The notes: generated from the letters alone by a model not told the origin. 64,000 nt of DNA from Rhodoferax sediminis (GCF_006970865.1 NZ_CP035503.1:1129001-1193000); one strand, 5' to 3'. Counted from the stretch's first letter, positions 53,239 to 64,000 are shown. Made by a program: numbers and translations.

Positions 53239-54141
53239 ATGAACTACTTAACCATTGAAGACGCCATTGGCAAAACTCCGCTGGTGGCGCTGCAGCGCAT
53301 CAACGCATCCGGCAACGCCCAGCGCGGCAATGTGGTCCTCGGCAAGCTCGAGGGCAACAACCCGGCCGGCTCGGTCAAGGACCGTCCCGCCCTGTCGATG
53401 ATCAAGCGCGCCGAAGAGCGCGGCGAGATCAAGCCCGGCACCACGCTGATCGAGGCCACCTCGGGCAACACCGGCATTGCGCTGGCGATGGCGGCCGCGA
53501 TCCGGGGCTATCACATGGTGCTGATCATGCCGGAGGACTTGTCCGTCGAGCGCGCCCAGACCATGAAGGCGTTCGGCGCCGAATTAATCCTGACCCCGAA
53601 GAGCGGTGGCATCGAGTACTCGCGTGACCTGGCCGAAAAAATGCAAAAAGAAGGCAAGGGCCACGTGCTCGACCAGTTCGCCAACATGGACAACCCTCGC
53701 ATTCACTATGAGGCGACCGGCCCCGAAATCTGGGCCGACACGCACGGCAAGGTGACGCATTTTGTCAGCGCCATGGGCACCACCGGCACCATTACCGGCG
53801 TGTCGCGCTATTTGAAAGAGAAAAACCCGGGCATCAAGGTGGTGGGTGCGCAACCGTCCGAGGGCTCGCGCATTCCCGGCATCCGCAAGTGGCCGCAGGA
53901 ATATTTGCCGAAGATTTATGACGCGACCTATGTGGACGAACTGGTGTACGTGAGCCAGGACGAGGCCGAGGAGATGGTCCGGCGCATGGCGCGCGAAGAG
54001 GGGATCTTTGCGGGCATTTCGTCAGGCGGGGCGTGCTGGGTGGCGCAGGAGATCGCCAGGCGCGAAGAAAACGCGACCATCGTGTTCATCGTCTGCGACC
54101 GCGGCGACCGCTACCTCTCGACCGGCGTGTTTCCTGCATGA
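53239..54141 (+). CDS. cysM: Cysteine synthase B
   Basis: 300 residues, a PLP enzyme making cysteine from O-acetylserine and sulfide or thiosulfate. EGNNPAGSVKDRPALSMI carries the PLP lysine, EATSGNTGIALAMAAAI the substrate loop, and AMGTTGTITGVSRYL the phosphate-binding loop. RPAL in place of RIAL, and the final FIVCDRGDRYLSTGVFPA, point to CysM rather than CysK. ATG 53239 is chosen over GTG 53230. The stop overlaps the following Nudix gene. Confidence 0.94.
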   Translation: MNYLTIEDAIGKTPLVALQRINASGNAQRGNVVLGKLEGNNPAGSVKDRPALSMIKRAEERGEIKPGTTLIEATSGNTGIALAMAAAIRGYHMVLIMPEDLSVERAQTMKAFGAELILTPKSGGIEYSRDLAEKMQKEGKGHVLDQFANMDNPRIHYEATGPEIWADTHGKVTHFVSAMGTTGTITGVSRYLKEKNPGIKVVGAQPSEGSRIPGIRKWPQEYLPKIYDATYVDELVYVSQDEAEEMVRRMAREEGIFAGISSGGACWVAQEIARREENATIVFIVCDRGDRYLSTGVFPA

Positions 54142-54665
54142 GCCAGGAATTCCGTTTCTGCCCCAACTGCGCGACGCCGCTGGAGTGGATCGCCCAACTG
54201 GAGGACGGCGGCGAGAAGGAGCGGCTGCGCTGTGTGGCCTGCGGCTATACCCACTGGAACAATCCCACACCCGTGCTGGCGGCCGTGATCGAATACCAGG
54301 GGCAGATTTTGCTGGCGCGCAACGCCGCATGGACCGGCAAGATGTACGCCCTGATCACGGGCTTCATGGAGGCCGGCGAAACGCCCGAGGGCGGCATCGC
54401 GCGCGAGATCAAGGAAGAAACCAACCTGGATGCCCGCGCGCTCGATCTGATTGGCGTGTACGACTTTCAGCGCATGAACCAGATCATCATCGCCTACCAT
54501 GCGCTGGCCGAAGGCGAGGTGCGGCTGTCACCCGAACTGGCGGACTACCGGCTGTACACGCCGCAGGCGGTGAAGTGCTGGCCCGCCGGCACCGGCTACG
54601 CGCTGGCCGACTGGCTCAAGTCGCGCGGGCATGAGCCGCAATTCGTGGAATGGTCAAGAACTTGA
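54138..54665 (+). CDS. Nudix hydrolase with zinc ribbon (NudC-like)
   Basis: 175 residues. CPNCATPLEWIAQ and CVACGYTHWNNPTPV form a four-cysteine zinc ribbon, followed by a perfect Nudix box from GFMEAGETPEGG to REIKEETN. The SQPWPFPxS motif of classical NADH pyrophosphatase is absent, so it is only NudC-like. ATGA overlap with cysM indicates translational coupling. A copy of the dispersed repeat begins immediately after its stop. Confidence 0.88.
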   Translation: MSQEFRFCPNCATPLEWIAQLEDGGEKERLRCVACGYTHWNNPTPVLAAVIEYQGQILLARNAAWTGKMYALITGFMEAGETPEGGIAREIKEETNLDARALDLIGVYDFQRMNQIIIAYHALAEGEVRLSPELADYRLYTPQAVKCWPAGTGYALADWLKSRGHEPQFVEWSRT

Positions 54666-54666
54666 T

Positions 54667-54723
54667 GAAAAGTGACTGTAGCCCATGTCCAGCGTTCTCG
54701 TATAGCTATTAATTCAATAGCAA
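54667..54723. repeat. Dispersed repeat copy, intergenic
   Basis: AAAAGTGACTGTAGCCCATG, then TCCAGCGTTCTCG, then TATAGCTATT and CAATAGCAAA: a full-length copy in reverse orientation starting 2 bases after the Nudix stop. Because it is outside genes it is a good reference for the block order. Confidence 0.7.
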
Positions 54724-54766
54724 ACGGTGGCTTGTCCCACCCCCTCGTGGCGGGACCGCGAACCCC

Positions 54767-55759
54767 TCAATCGACCCGGATGCCACGCATTGCGATCACG
54801 CCACCGAGCAGGGCGGTATCGGACTTGATGCGGTTGGCCAGCCCCTCGGGCGAGGTGCCGGCAACCTGCCAGCCCTGAATGAACAGCTTCTGGCGCATCT
54901 CGGGGGTGCGCACAATTTCGCTGATCAGGGCCGAGAGGCGTGCCAAGATGGGCTTGGGCATGTTGGCCGGAGCGGCCGCGGCGGTCCAGATTTCAAGCTG
55001 GTAGCCCTGGATGCCGGCTTCGGCCAGGCTTGGAATCTCGGGGGCCAGCGAACTGCGCCCGGCCGAGGTGACGCCAATCGCCCGGAGCTTGCCCGCGCGT
55101 ATTTGCGTGGTCGCCAGGCCCGGGGGCAGCAGCGCCAGGTTGATCTGGCCGCCGATCATGGCGGCGATGACCTGCGGGTTGCCCGGGTAGGGAACGTGCA
55201 CGGGATCGATGCCGGTCTTGGCCTTGAGCAGCTCCATGCCGATGTGGCCCACCGTGCCAACGCCGGGGCTGCCATAGCTCCATTTGTTGCCGGCATTGCG
55301 CGCCGCCACAAAGAAATCCTGCGCGTTGTGGCCGGGCGCCGATACCGGGACCGTCAGCACCAGCGGGGCGGTGCCGATCAGGCTGATCGGCGCCAGGTCC
55401 TTTTCGGGATCGTACGGGGTGGCCGGGTTCAGCAGCTTGGCAATCGTCATGTTGCCGTTGATCATCACGCCGATGGTGTGGTCATCCGTGGCCTTGGCCA
55501 CCAGGTTGGCAGCGATGTTGCCGCCCGCGCCGGGGCGATTTTCCACGATCACGGGCTGGCCCAGGGCCTTGGACAGGGGCTCCTGCAGGGCGCGCGCCAC
55601 CAGGTCGGGCGAGGAGCCGCCCGGAAAGCCGACCAGGATCCGCAGCGGTTTGGTCGGCCAGGCGGCCGGTGCTTTGGAGGCTTTCTGGGCCAAAGCCCCG
55701 GTGGATACTGCGGTAGCAGCTATCAGAAATATAGCGTTCTTGAGGAGGTGGCGAAGCAT
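54767..55759 (-). CDS. Bug-family tripartite tricarboxylate transporter substrate-binding protein
   Basis: 330 residues from ATG 55759. The signal peptide is MLRHLLKNAIFLIAATAVST with an ALA cleavage motif, its core encoded by a dispersed repeat. KPLRILVGFPGGSSPDLVAR and VIVENRPGAGGNIAANLVAK are Bug motifs. No TctAB genes are near, as for the other two Bug receptors here. Lies between the Nudix gene (convergent) and rpoH (same strand, upstream). Confidence 0.9.
   Translation of the reverse strand: MLRHLLKNAIFLIAATAVSTGALAQKASKAPAAWPTKPLRILVGFPGGSSPDLVARALQEPLSKALGQPVIVENRPGAGGNIAANLVAKATDDHTIGVMINGNMTIAKLLNPATPYDPEKDLAPISLIGTAPLVLTVPVSAPGHNAQDFFVAARNAGNKWSYGSPGVGTVGHIGMELLKAKTGIDPVHVPYPGNPQVIAAMIGGQINLALLPPGLATTQIRAGKLRAIGVTSAGRSSLAPEIPSLAEAGIQGYQLEIWTAAAAPANMPKPILARLSALISEIVRTPEMRQKLFIQGWQVAGTSPEGLANRIKSDTALLGGVIAMRGIRVD
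55710..55735. repeat. Dispersed repeat core, encodes the Bug signal-peptide centre
   Basis: On the minus strand GCTATATTTCTGATAGC is followed by TGCTACCGC, matching the start of the long copies. Translation gives NAIFLIAATA, close to LolA FAIFLIAG. Confidence 0.62.
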
Positions 55760-55807
55760 GCGTGTTTCCGTAAAAAACACGATGTTACCGCCAGCACCGA
55801 TGTCCGC

Positions 55808-56743
55808 TCAGGCGTACTCGACCAGCGCCTTTTTCATCTTCTTCATGGCCGCGACCTCGATCTGGCGAATGCGTTCGGCGCTGACGCCATAGACCGCGGC
55901 CAGGTCGTGCAGCGTCATGCCGCCCGAGCCGTCATCGTTGACCTTGAGCCAGCGCTCCTCGACGATGCGCCGGCTGCGGTTATCGAGCGTGGCCAGCGCG
56001 CTGGCAATGCCGTCGCTGGCCAGTACGTCGCGCTGGTGCGCCTCGATCATCGCGGTCGGTTCGTGATGCGCGTCGGCCAAATAGGCAATCGGGCCATAGC
56101 CGTCGTCGCCATCGTCGGACGCGCCCGGGTCGAGCATCACGTCGCCGCCCGAGAGACGGGTTTCCATCTCCGTCACGTCGGCGCGCTTGACATTGAGTTC
56201 GCGTGCCATCACGTCGATTTCGGACTCGCTCAGGGTTTCGCGGTGCGTGTCGGCGTCCAGCGCATCGGACTTGAAGCCCTGCTTCATCGAACGCAGATTG
56301 AAAAACAGCTTGCGCTGTGCCTTGGTGGTGGCCACCTTGACCATGCGCCAGTTTTTCAGGATGTATTCGTGAATCTCGGCCTTGATCCAGTGCAGCGCAT
56401 AGCTCACCAGGCGCACGCCCTGGTCGGGGTCGAAGCGTTTCACGGCCTTCATCAGGCCGATATTGCCCTCCTGGATCAGGTCGCCGTGCGGCAGGCCATA
56501 GCCCAGGTACTTGCGCGAGACCGAAACCACCAGCCGCAGGTGCGATAGCACCAGCTTTCCGGCGGCTTCCAGGTCATTGTTTTGTTGGAGCTTGCGGGCA
56601 AACTCCTGCTCCTGCTCCAGGGTGAGCATGGGCAGGCGGTTGACCGCCGAAATATAGGCGTCCAGATTTCCCAGCGGGGGCATCAGCGCCCACGGGTTTA
56701 CGACCGCCAGGGCGGTGCTAGAGGCTCCAGTTTGAGTTGACAT
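55808..56743 (-). CDS. rpoH: RNA polymerase heat-shock sigma factor (sigma-32)
   Basis: 311 residues. It directs RNA polymerase to heat-shock promoters. GDLIQEGNIGLMKAVKRFDP is region 2.2, the RpoH box QRKLFFNLR is at 143-151, and LHDLAAVYGVSAERIRQIE is the region 4.2 helix-turn-helix. AAAGGAC precedes the ATG. A perfect CIRCE element lies 30 bases upstream (56774-56800), so HrcA probably represses it. Confidence 0.97.
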   Translation of the reverse strand: MSTQTGASSTALAVVNPWALMPPLGNLDAYISAVNRLPMLTLEQEQEFARKLQQNNDLEAAGKLVLSHLRLVVSVSRKYLGYGLPHGDLIQEGNIGLMKAVKRFDPDQGVRLVSYALHWIKAEIHEYILKNWRMVKVATTKAQRKLFFNLRSMKQGFKSDALDADTHRETLSESEIDVMARELNVKRADVTEMETRLSGGDVMLDPGASDDGDDGYGPIAYLADAHHEPTAMIEAHQRDVLASDGIASALATLDNRSRRIVEERWLKVNDDGSGGMTLHDLAAVYGVSAERIRQIEVAAMKKMKKALVEYA

Positions 56744-56773
56744 ACCAGAAGTCCTTTCGTAAGAATTTAAATA

Positions 56774-56800
56774 TTAGCACTCTATTGGAGAGAGTGCTAA
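56774..56800. promoter_or_regulatory. CIRCE element (HrcA operator) upstream of rpoH
   Basis: TTAGCACTC, nine bases, GAGTGCTAA: an exact match to the CIRCE consensus, 27 bp long, ending 30 bases before the rpoH start. HrcA binding here would repress rpoH until heat shock. A role for the divergent gnd operon (262 bases away) is less likely. Confidence 0.9.
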
Positions 56801-57062
56801 ACGATAAGTTCAATGCCATCGGTAGTTTTCGGCTATCGGCGGCCACCGGGTGCGGCCCGGCCCTGCACATTTGTCATATCCGGATTCGTAGGACATTTAC
56901 TACAGCGGGTGGGGGCGCCGTCCGCTAGCCGCAAGACAAGGCGCATTCCATGCTTGAGTGTGAGTTCGGTCACGCGGCCGGGCTTTGAGGGGCCGCACCT
57001 TGCTCATCCTGCCATCGGGCGCAGATGCCGTCACCGCATCCATGAAAGATAAGGGGCTCACT
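56801..57062 (+). other. Upstream region of the gnd operon, nothing recognised
   Basis: Between the CIRCE element and gnd. The frame of gnd stays open to 56985 but no family match extends there. No convincing hairpin, repeat or paired promoter hexamers could be picked out by eye, though the operon promoter must lie here. Confidence 0.5.
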
Positions 57063-58082
57063 ATGCAACTCGGAATGATCGGATTGGGACGTATGGGCGC
57101 CAACATGGTGTGTCGCCTGGTCAAGGCAGACCACGAGTGTGTGGTCTATGACCGCACCCCGCAGGCCGTCAAGAACCTGCAGGCCCAAGGCGCGATCGGG
57201 ACCTTTTCGGTCGAAGATTTTGTCGCGCGACTGGCCGCGCCGCGTGCGGTGTGGTTGATGGTTCCGGCCGCGGCGGTGGACGATATGCTGGCCACGCTGA
57301 TTCCGCTGCTCCAGCCAGGTGACATCATTATCGATGGGGGCAACTCGTATTACCGCGACGATATCCGGCGCGGGACCGAGGCGAAATCGAAGCAGATCCA
57401 CTACGTGGATGTTGGAACGAGCGGGGGCGTCGCCGGACTCGATCGAGGCTATTGCCTGATGGTCGGGGGTGAAAAGGAGGTCGTCCAGCACCTTGCTCCG
57501 ATCTTTGCCGCGCTCGCTCCAGGCATCGACGCGGCGCCGCCCACGGCCGGCCGGAAAAAACCCGGCAGTACCGCCGAGCAGGGCTACCTGCACTGTGGCC
57601 CGCAAGGCGCCGGCCACTTTGTCAAGATGGTTCACAACGGCATCGAATACGGCATCATGGGTGCCTATGCCGAGGGACTGAATGTTCTGCGCAACGCCAA
57701 TGTGGGCAAGCAGAAGAGCGACTCGGACGCCGAAACGACACCGCTGCGCAACCCGGAGTTTTATCAATACGAACTGGATCTGCCCGAGATCACGGAGCTC
57801 TGGCGCCGAGGCAGCGTGATCGGCTCCTGGCTGCTCGATCTCACCGCGAGCGCGCTGCTGACGGATCCGAAGCTGGAAAGTTATGCGGGCCGCGTGTCGG
57901 ACTCCGGAGAAGGCCGGTGGACGGTTGCGGCGGCAATCGACGAAGCCGTGCCGGTACCCATCCTGAGCGCCGCGCTCTTTGAGCGTTTCAGTTCGCGCGG
58001 GGAGGCCGGTTTTTCCGACAAGGTGTTGTCGGCCATGCGGCACGGATTTGGCGGCCATGTGGAAAAGACCGCCAAGCAGTAA
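57063..58082 (+). CDS. gnd: 6-phosphogluconate dehydrogenase, decarboxylating (short type)
   Basis: 339 residues, the short GntZ/GndA-like type rather than the about 470-residue classical form. It converts 6-phosphogluconate to ribulose 5-phosphate and CO2. MQLGMIGLGRMGANMVCRLV binds the cofactor, VDVGTSGGVAGLDRGYCLMVGG in part the substrate, and HFVKMVHNGIEYG carries the catalytic lysine. The short type often prefers NAD. First gene of the sugar-phosphate operon, 12 bases before zwf. The ORF extension to 56985 is rejected because MQLGMIGLGRMG is the normal start. Confidence 0.92.
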   Translation: MQLGMIGLGRMGANMVCRLVKADHECVVYDRTPQAVKNLQAQGAIGTFSVEDFVARLAAPRAVWLMVPAAAVDDMLATLIPLLQPGDIIIDGGNSYYRDDIRRGTEAKSKQIHYVDVGTSGGVAGLDRGYCLMVGGEKEVVQHLAPIFAALAPGIDAAPPTAGRKKPGSTAEQGYLHCGPQGAGHFVKMVHNGIEYGIMGAYAEGLNVLRNANVGKQKSDSDAETTPLRNPEFYQYELDLPEITELWRRGSVIGSWLLDLTASALLTDPKLESYAGRVSDSGEGRWTVAAAIDEAVPVPILSAALFERFSSRGEAGFSDKVLSAMRHGFGGHVEKTAKQ

Positions 58083-58094
58083 GGGGAGCGAACA

Positions 58095-59483
58095 ATGACG
58101 GCACCTCACTGCGACGCCCTTGTTTTCTTTGGTGCGACGGGTGACCTGGCTTACAAGCAGGTATTCCCGGCGCTACAGGCGATGATCAAGCATGGGCACT
58201 TCGATCTGCCCATCATCGGGGTGGCGAGATCGGGCTGGAATCTTGACCAGTTCCGGGACCGCGCGCGCGACAGCCTGCAAAAGCATGGCGGTCTGGATGC
58301 CGATGCGTTTGCAAAACTCTCGGCCCGGCTCCAGTATGTGAGCGGCGACTACCAGGACGACGCAACGTATGAGCAACTGCGTCGGGCATTGGGTAGCGCG
58401 GCACGGCCGCTGCACTATCTTGCCATTCCGCCGGGCATGTTCGAGTCCGTCATACACGGGCTCGCCAAATCCGGCTGCGTCCGCGATGCCCGGGTCGTCG
58501 TGGAAAAGCCGTTTGGCCGCGATCTTGCTTCGGCGCAGCTACTCAATCGTACGCTGCACAAATCCTTTGCCGAGGACGCCATTTTTCGCATCGATCACTA
58601 CCTCGGCAAGGAGGCGGTCGAGAACCTGCTCTATTTCCGGTTTGCCAATACCATCCTTGAGCCGGTCTGGTGCCGCGATCATGTCGCAAGTGTGCAGATC
58701 ACCATGGCCGAGCAAATGGGGGTGCAGGGACGAGGCGCCTTCTATGAGGAGGTCGGAGCGATACGCGATGTGGTGCAGAACCACATGCTGCAGGTCCTGG
58801 CGCTGCTCGCGATGGAGCCCCCGACGGATGGCGGTCCCGATGCGATACGGGACGAAAAGTTGCGGGTCTTGAGCGCCATGCGTCCGCTTGCCCCAACAGA
58901 GGTCGTCCGGGGTCAATTCCGCGGATATCTCGGCGAGGACGGCGTGTCGCCCAGCTCCCAGGTAGAGACGTTCGCGGCGCTGCGGCTGTATATCGATAAC
59001 GCGCGCTGGGAGGGGGTGCCGTTCTACATTCGTGCCGGCAAACAACTACCCGTCACGTGCACCGAAGTGATGGTCGAGCTCAAGCCGCCGTCCCGCGCGA
59101 TATTCGATGCCGACGATTCCGGCCGGGCGAACTATTTCCGCTTCCGGCTCAGCCCCGATGTTTTGATTTCGATCGGGGCACGAACCAAGGTACCCGGGGA
59201 ATCAATGGTTGGATCGGCCACAGAACTGATCGCACATCACAGTCCCGGCGACGAGATGACACCCTACGAACGTCTGCTTGGTGATGCGCTGCGGGGAGAC
59301 GCCGCGTTGTTCACGCGCGGCGACACGGTCGAGGCAGCCTGGCGCGTGGTGGACCCAGTCCTCGGCAACGCCGTGCCAGTCACCAGCTATGAACCGGATA
59401 CCTGGGGGCCCGCGGCAGCGGAGCTGCTGATGGCTGACGGCGATCAATGGCACAACCCCGCACTGAAGGTGGCGTCTCCATGA
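58095..59483 (+). CDS. zwf: Glucose-6-phosphate 1-dehydrogenase
   Basis: 462 residues. Oxidises glucose 6-phosphate to 6-phosphogluconolactone. [20 protein letters not shown] binds the cofactor (GATGDLA), [19 protein letters not shown] is the substrate signature with the catalytic His, and a C-terminal [19 protein letters not shown] is typical. Its TGA overlaps the HAD gene start (ATGA). No pgl is visible between zwf and gnd in this operon. Confidence 0.96.
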   Translation: MTAPHCDALVFFGATGDLAYKQVFPALQAMIKHGHFDLPIIGVARSGWNLDQFRDRARDSLQKHGGLDADAFAKLSARLQYVSGDYQDDATYEQLRRALGSAARPLHYLAIPPGMFESVIHGLAKSGCVRDARVVVEKPFGRDLASAQLLNRTLHKSFAEDAIFRIDHYLGKEAVENLLYFRFANTILEPVWCRDHVASVQITMAEQMGVQGRGAFYEEVGAIRDVVQNHMLQVLALLAMEPPTDGGPDAIRDEKLRVLSAMRPLAPTEVVRGQFRGYLGEDGVSPSSQVETFAALRLYIDNARWEGVPFYIRAGKQLPVTCTEVMVELKPPSRAIFDADDSGRANYFRFRLSPDVLISIGARTKVPGESMVGSATELIAHHSPGDEMTPYERLLGDALRGDAALFTRGDTVEAAWRVVDPVLGNAVPVTSYEPDTWGPAAAELLMADGDQWHNPALKVASP

Positions 59484-60187
59484 AAACGCCAGAGGAAATA
59501 GTTTTTCTGTTTGACTGCGACAACACGCTGCTCGACAACGACCGCGTGCAGTGCGATCTGCGCACACACCTCGAGCGCGAGTTCGGCACCGCGAACCGGG
59601 ATCGCTACTGGGAAATTTTCGAAGCATTGCGCACCGAACTGGGATACGCGGATTACCTGGGCGCATTGCAGCGTTACCGTCTGGACGCAACGAGCGATCC
59701 ACGCCTGTTGCAAATGTCCGCGTTTTTATTGGACTACCCGTTTGCCGCCCGGTTGTATCCAGGCGTGCTTGACGTGATCAAATATCTTGGCCGGCATGGG
59801 CCGACGGTTGTTTTGTCGGACGGCGACGTGGTCTTCCAGCCGCGAAAAATCCAGCGCTCGGGGCTATGGCAGGCAGTCGAAGGGCGCGTGCTGATCTATG
59901 TTCATAAAGAGAGAATGCTCGGCGACGTGGAGCGGCGCTATCCGGCCCGCCGCTACGTCATGGTCGATGACAAGCTGCGCATTCTGGCCGCCATGAAGAA
60001 CGTGATGGGCGAGCGGCTGACAACCGTCTTTCCACGCCAGGGGCACTACGCCCTCGATCCCAACAACATCGCGACTTATCCCGCTGCAGATCTGATGGTC
60101 GAGCACATCGGCGATTTGATCCATTGCGACTTGCCGGCCTCGCTGGATGCCATCCGCGCGGGCCATACAGAAAAGAGGTCACCATGA
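59480..60187 (+). CDS. HAD-superfamily hydrolase of the sugar-phosphate operon
   Basis: 235 residues. [15 protein letters not shown] contains the catalytic DxD of haloacid dehalogenase-like phosphatases, [20 protein letters not shown] motifs II/III, and [18 protein letters not shown] motif IV. A cap-like helical segment occupies about 20-85. The ATGA overlaps at both ends (zwf, tal) imply a fixed stoichiometry, so it probably dephosphorylates a sugar phosphate of this pathway. The substrate is unknown. Confidence 0.85.
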   Translation: MKTPEEIVFLFDCDNTLLDNDRVQCDLRTHLEREFGTANRDRYWEIFEALRTELGYADYLGALQRYRLDATSDPRLLQMSAFLLDYPFAARLYPGVLDVIKYLGRHGPTVVLSDGDVVFQPRKIQRSGLWQAVEGRVLIYVHKERMLGDVERRYPARRYVMVDDKLRILAAMKNVMGERLTTVFPRQGHYALDPNNIATYPAADLMVEHIGDLIHCDLPASLDAIRAGHTEKRSP

Positions 60188-61286
60188 ACGCTACCCAACA
60201 ACTTCACGAGCTCGGGCAAAGCCTGTGGCTCGACAACATCACGCGCGGACTGCTGGAAAGCGGTACCTTGCAGCGCTACCTGCACGACTTCTCGGTGACC
60301 GGCCTCACTTCGAATCCGACGATCTTCGATCTCGCCATTCGAGGCACGAACTTCTACGACGAGGCGATTCAGAAAAAGGCCGCTGCAGGAAAATCGGGCG
60401 AGGCTTTGTTTTTTGATTTGGCACTGGAAGACCTGACCCGGGCCGCGGATCTGTTCCGCCCCAGCCACGAGGCCACGGCCGGCGTGGACGGCTGGGTCTC
60501 GCTGGAAGTGTCACCGTTGCTGGCCAACGATGCGGCGGCCACGGTGCGCGAAGCCGCGCAGCTCCATGCACGCGCAGCGCGGCCCAATCTGTTCATCAAG
60601 ATTCCAGGCACACCAGCGGGCATCATTGCCATTGAAGAATCGATTTTTGCTGGCGTACCGATCAACGTCACCTTGCTGTTCTCCCGGGAACAATACCTCG
60701 CGGCCGCCGGCGCCTATATGCGCGGCATCGAACGGCGCATCGCCGCGGGACGCGACCCTAAAGTCGGCTCGGTCGCCTCGATTTTCGTGAGCCGCTGGGA
60801 TGTGGCCGTCAAGGACCAGGTTCCCGAAGCGCTTCGCAATCGTCTGGGTATTGCCATTGCACAGCGCACGTACCGGGCCTATCGTGAGCTCCTGGTCTCG
60901 TCGCGCTGGCGCACGCTGGCAAACGCCGGCGCCCAGCCGCAACGCCTGTTGTGGGCCAGCACCGGCACCAAGGACCCGGCGGCGCCCGATACGCTATATC
61001 TGGAGGCGCTCGCTGCGCCCGACACCATCAACACCATCCCCGAAAAGACGCTGCTGGCTTTTGCCGATCATGGCATCGTGAACGCTGACATGGCGGCGGA
61101 CGGGGGCGATGCGGAAGAAGTGCTCGCGGCGTTCGCGCAGGCCGGCGTGGACGACGCAGCGCTGGCCACCCGGTTGCAGCGCGAGGGGGCCGAATCGTTC
61201 AGCAAGTCCTGGAGCGATTTGATGGCGGTCATTGCAAGCAAGAGCGCAACGCTTGCGAAAGGCCAGCCTGGTGGGGGCGCGCAATC

Positions 61287-61290
<4 letters not shown>
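60184..61290 (+). CDS. tal: Transaldolase
   Basis: 368 residues, the long transaldolase type. It moves a dihydroxyacetone unit between sugar phosphates. [19 protein letters not shown] and [15 protein letters not shown] form the N-terminal part, [13 protein letters not shown] holds the Schiff-base lysine, and [19 protein letters not shown] the later motif. The catalytic lysine and ring of acidic residues are present. ATG overlaps the HAD stop and its own stop overlaps pgi. Confidence 0.93.
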
Positions 61291-62938
<1,648 letters not shown>

Positions 62939-62942
<4 letters not shown>

Positions 62943-63913
62943 GCCTGGGCTACACCGAGTCGCTGTACCTGTTGCCGTTCGACCATCGCGGCTCCTACGT
63001 CACCGGCATGTTTCATTTCAAACCGCCGCTGACGGCGGACGAGCACGACAGGGTGGTCCGCAGCAAGCGGCTCATCTATGAGGGATTCCGGCAGGCGCTC
63101 GCCGGGCCGGTGCCCGTCGGGGCGGCCGGCATCCTGGTGGACGAGGAATTCGGCGCCGACATTCTTCGCGACGCCGCTGCGAGCGGCTACGTTACGGCGA
63201 TCTCGGTGGAGAAGAGTGGCTCGGATGAGTTTCAATTCGAATATGGCGACGCCTTTGCGGCGCACCTTGAAGCCTTCAAACCAACTTTCGCCAAGGTGCT
63301 GGTGCGTTACAACCCGGAAGGTGACGCAGCGTTGAATCAACGCCAGACCGCCCGACTCAAGCAGCTTTCGGAGCACTGCCGCTCGGCCGACCAGCGCTTC
63401 ATGTTCGAGCTGCTGGTACCGGCCACGAAGGCGCAGATGGAGAGCGTTCGGGCGGACAAGAATGCCTACGACGAGCAGCTTCGCCCTGCCTTGATGCGCC
63501 AGACCATCCGCAGCTTGCAGGATGCGGGCGTCGAACCGGATGTCTGGAAGATCGAAGGGCTCGAGCGCATGGAGGACTGCGAGCGGCTCGTTGAAATTGC
63601 GCGGCGCGACGGCCGCGGAGATGTCGGCTGCATCGTGCTGGGACGCGGTGCCGATGAGACAAAAGTGATCCACTGGCTCAAGACAGCCGCGTCCGTGCCC
63701 GGATTCATTGGCTTCGCGGTCGGGCGTACGACTTTCTGGGATGCGGTGGAGGGCTTCGAATCAAAAGCACTCACACGAGAGGACGCGGTGTCCCAGGTCG
63801 CCAAACGCTACGGTGAATGGGTAGAAATCTATGAAAATGCGCGCCATTCCCTTACCAGCCCTTCGCGGGCCGCTACAAAAAATATAGTGACCGGAGGGCC
63901 GCCATGGAGATAA
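62939..63913 (+). CDS. DUF2090 protein, IolC C-terminal-like sugar-phosphate aldolase
   Basis: 324 residues. It corresponds to the C-terminal domain of IolC-type fusion enzymes (2-deoxy-5-keto-gluconate-6-phosphate aldolase), here as a stand-alone protein. [11 protein letters not shown] at the start, [16 protein letters not shown] in the middle and [20 protein letters not shown] with the probable Schiff-base lysine support a class I TIM-barrel aldolase. Coupled to pgi by an ATGA overlap, and overlapping pgm by 10 bases. Substrate unknown; the neighbours point to a hexose phosphate. Residues near the C-terminus (SRAATKNIV) come from a dispersed-repeat copy. Confidence 0.8.
63853..63890. repeat. 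Dispersed repeat fragment at the end of the DUF2090 gene
   Basis: ACCAGCCCTTCGCGGGCCGC followed by TACAAAAAATATAGTGACC resembles the second half of the long copies in reverse orientation. It encodes the last residues of the DUF2090 protein. Confidence 0.4.
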
Positions 63914-64000
63914 GTCCCTTGGCTGGCAAGCCCGCGCCGCCGGCGCTACTGGTGAACGTGCCCAAACTCGTCGCCGCCTATTACACGGGCGTCCCCGATC
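63904..64000 (+). CDS. pgm: Phosphoglucomutase, N-terminal fragment cut by window edge
   Basis: 32 residues visible: after the Met, [20 protein letters not shown] and AAYYTGVPD, the normal start of alpha-D-glucose-specific phosphoglucomutase. It interconverts glucose 1- and 6-phosphate, linking the operon to glycogen or cell-wall sugar metabolism. CCGGAGGGCC gives a strong ribosome-binding site inside the preceding gene, which it overlaps by 10 bases. The catalytic serine lies beyond the edge. Confidence 0.88.
   Translation, partial: MEISPLAGKPAPPALLVNVPKLVAAYYTGVPD

Noticed and set aside
55103..56548. 481-codon plus-strand open frame over Bug and rpoH
   Set aside because: Antisense to two well-supported genes and without recognisable domains.

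Overview
The window reads as a chromosome segment of a high-GC beta-proteobacterium, most likely Burkholderiales, family Comamonadaceae. This rests on recognisable families, not on a search: three Bug-type tricarboxylate receptors, AraC regulators with an Arabinose_bd-like N-terminus, a Gram-negative trimeric porin, the ribF-ileS-lspA and rpmB-rpmG pairs, an HrcA/CIRCE site in front of rpoH, and a short dispersed repeat (core GCTATTTTTTTGATAGC) that I associate with Comamonadaceae genomes.

Region 1 (1-17.6 kb) is an accessory catabolic island built from repeated, partly decaying modules. The recurring parts are a DUF849 beta-keto acid cleavage enzyme (BKACE, three copies, one cut by the window edge), a zinc-free MDR quinone oxidoreductase (two copies plus a 3' remnant), a TauD-type 2-oxoglutarate dioxygenase (two copies), an MFS transporter (one intact, one frameshifted), an RBBP9-like hydrolase (one intact, one 3' remnant), a CMD-family protein, a class III CoA-transferase broken by an amber codon, a Bug receptor, a porin and three AraC regulators. 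No transposase is visible. A plausible flow is uptake through the porin and MFS or Bug proteins, oxidation by TauD, CoA activation, and acetyl-CoA-dependent cleavage of a beta-keto acid by BKACE. The substrate is unknown.

Region 2 (17.6-22.2 kb) holds a nitronate monooxygenase divergent from a MarR regulator, with a palindrome between them, then a third MDR oxidoreductase, a DUF4743/Nudix hydrolase and an SBF-like transporter.

Region 3 (22.2-56.8 kb) is mostly conserved chromosome. It carries Na/Pi symport, ribF-ileS-lspA, an HNH endonuclease, a lipoprotein esterase and a two-subunit acyl-CoA dehydrogenase. Next come purN, an RsmB-like methyltransferase, a desaturase, rpmB-rpmG, trxB, a Crp-like regulator, ftsK-lolA-rarA and a livHMGF operon without livK. 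It ends with two Bug receptors, a 2Fe-2S reductase, a catalytically degenerate HtrA-like protein, tRNA-Leu(CAA), cysM-Nudix and rpoH. Copies of the dispersed repeat lie inside or at the ends of several genes here. They supply signal-peptide cores, in-frame internal segments and stop codons. I found none in region 1, which fits a separate origin for the island.

Region 4 (57-64 kb) is a tightly coupled sugar-phosphate operon: gnd, zwf, a HAD hydrolase, tal, pgi, a DUF2090 (IolC C-terminal-like) aldolase and the start of pgm. Most junctions are ATGA overlaps. The HAD protein and the DUF2090 protein are its two unassigned members.
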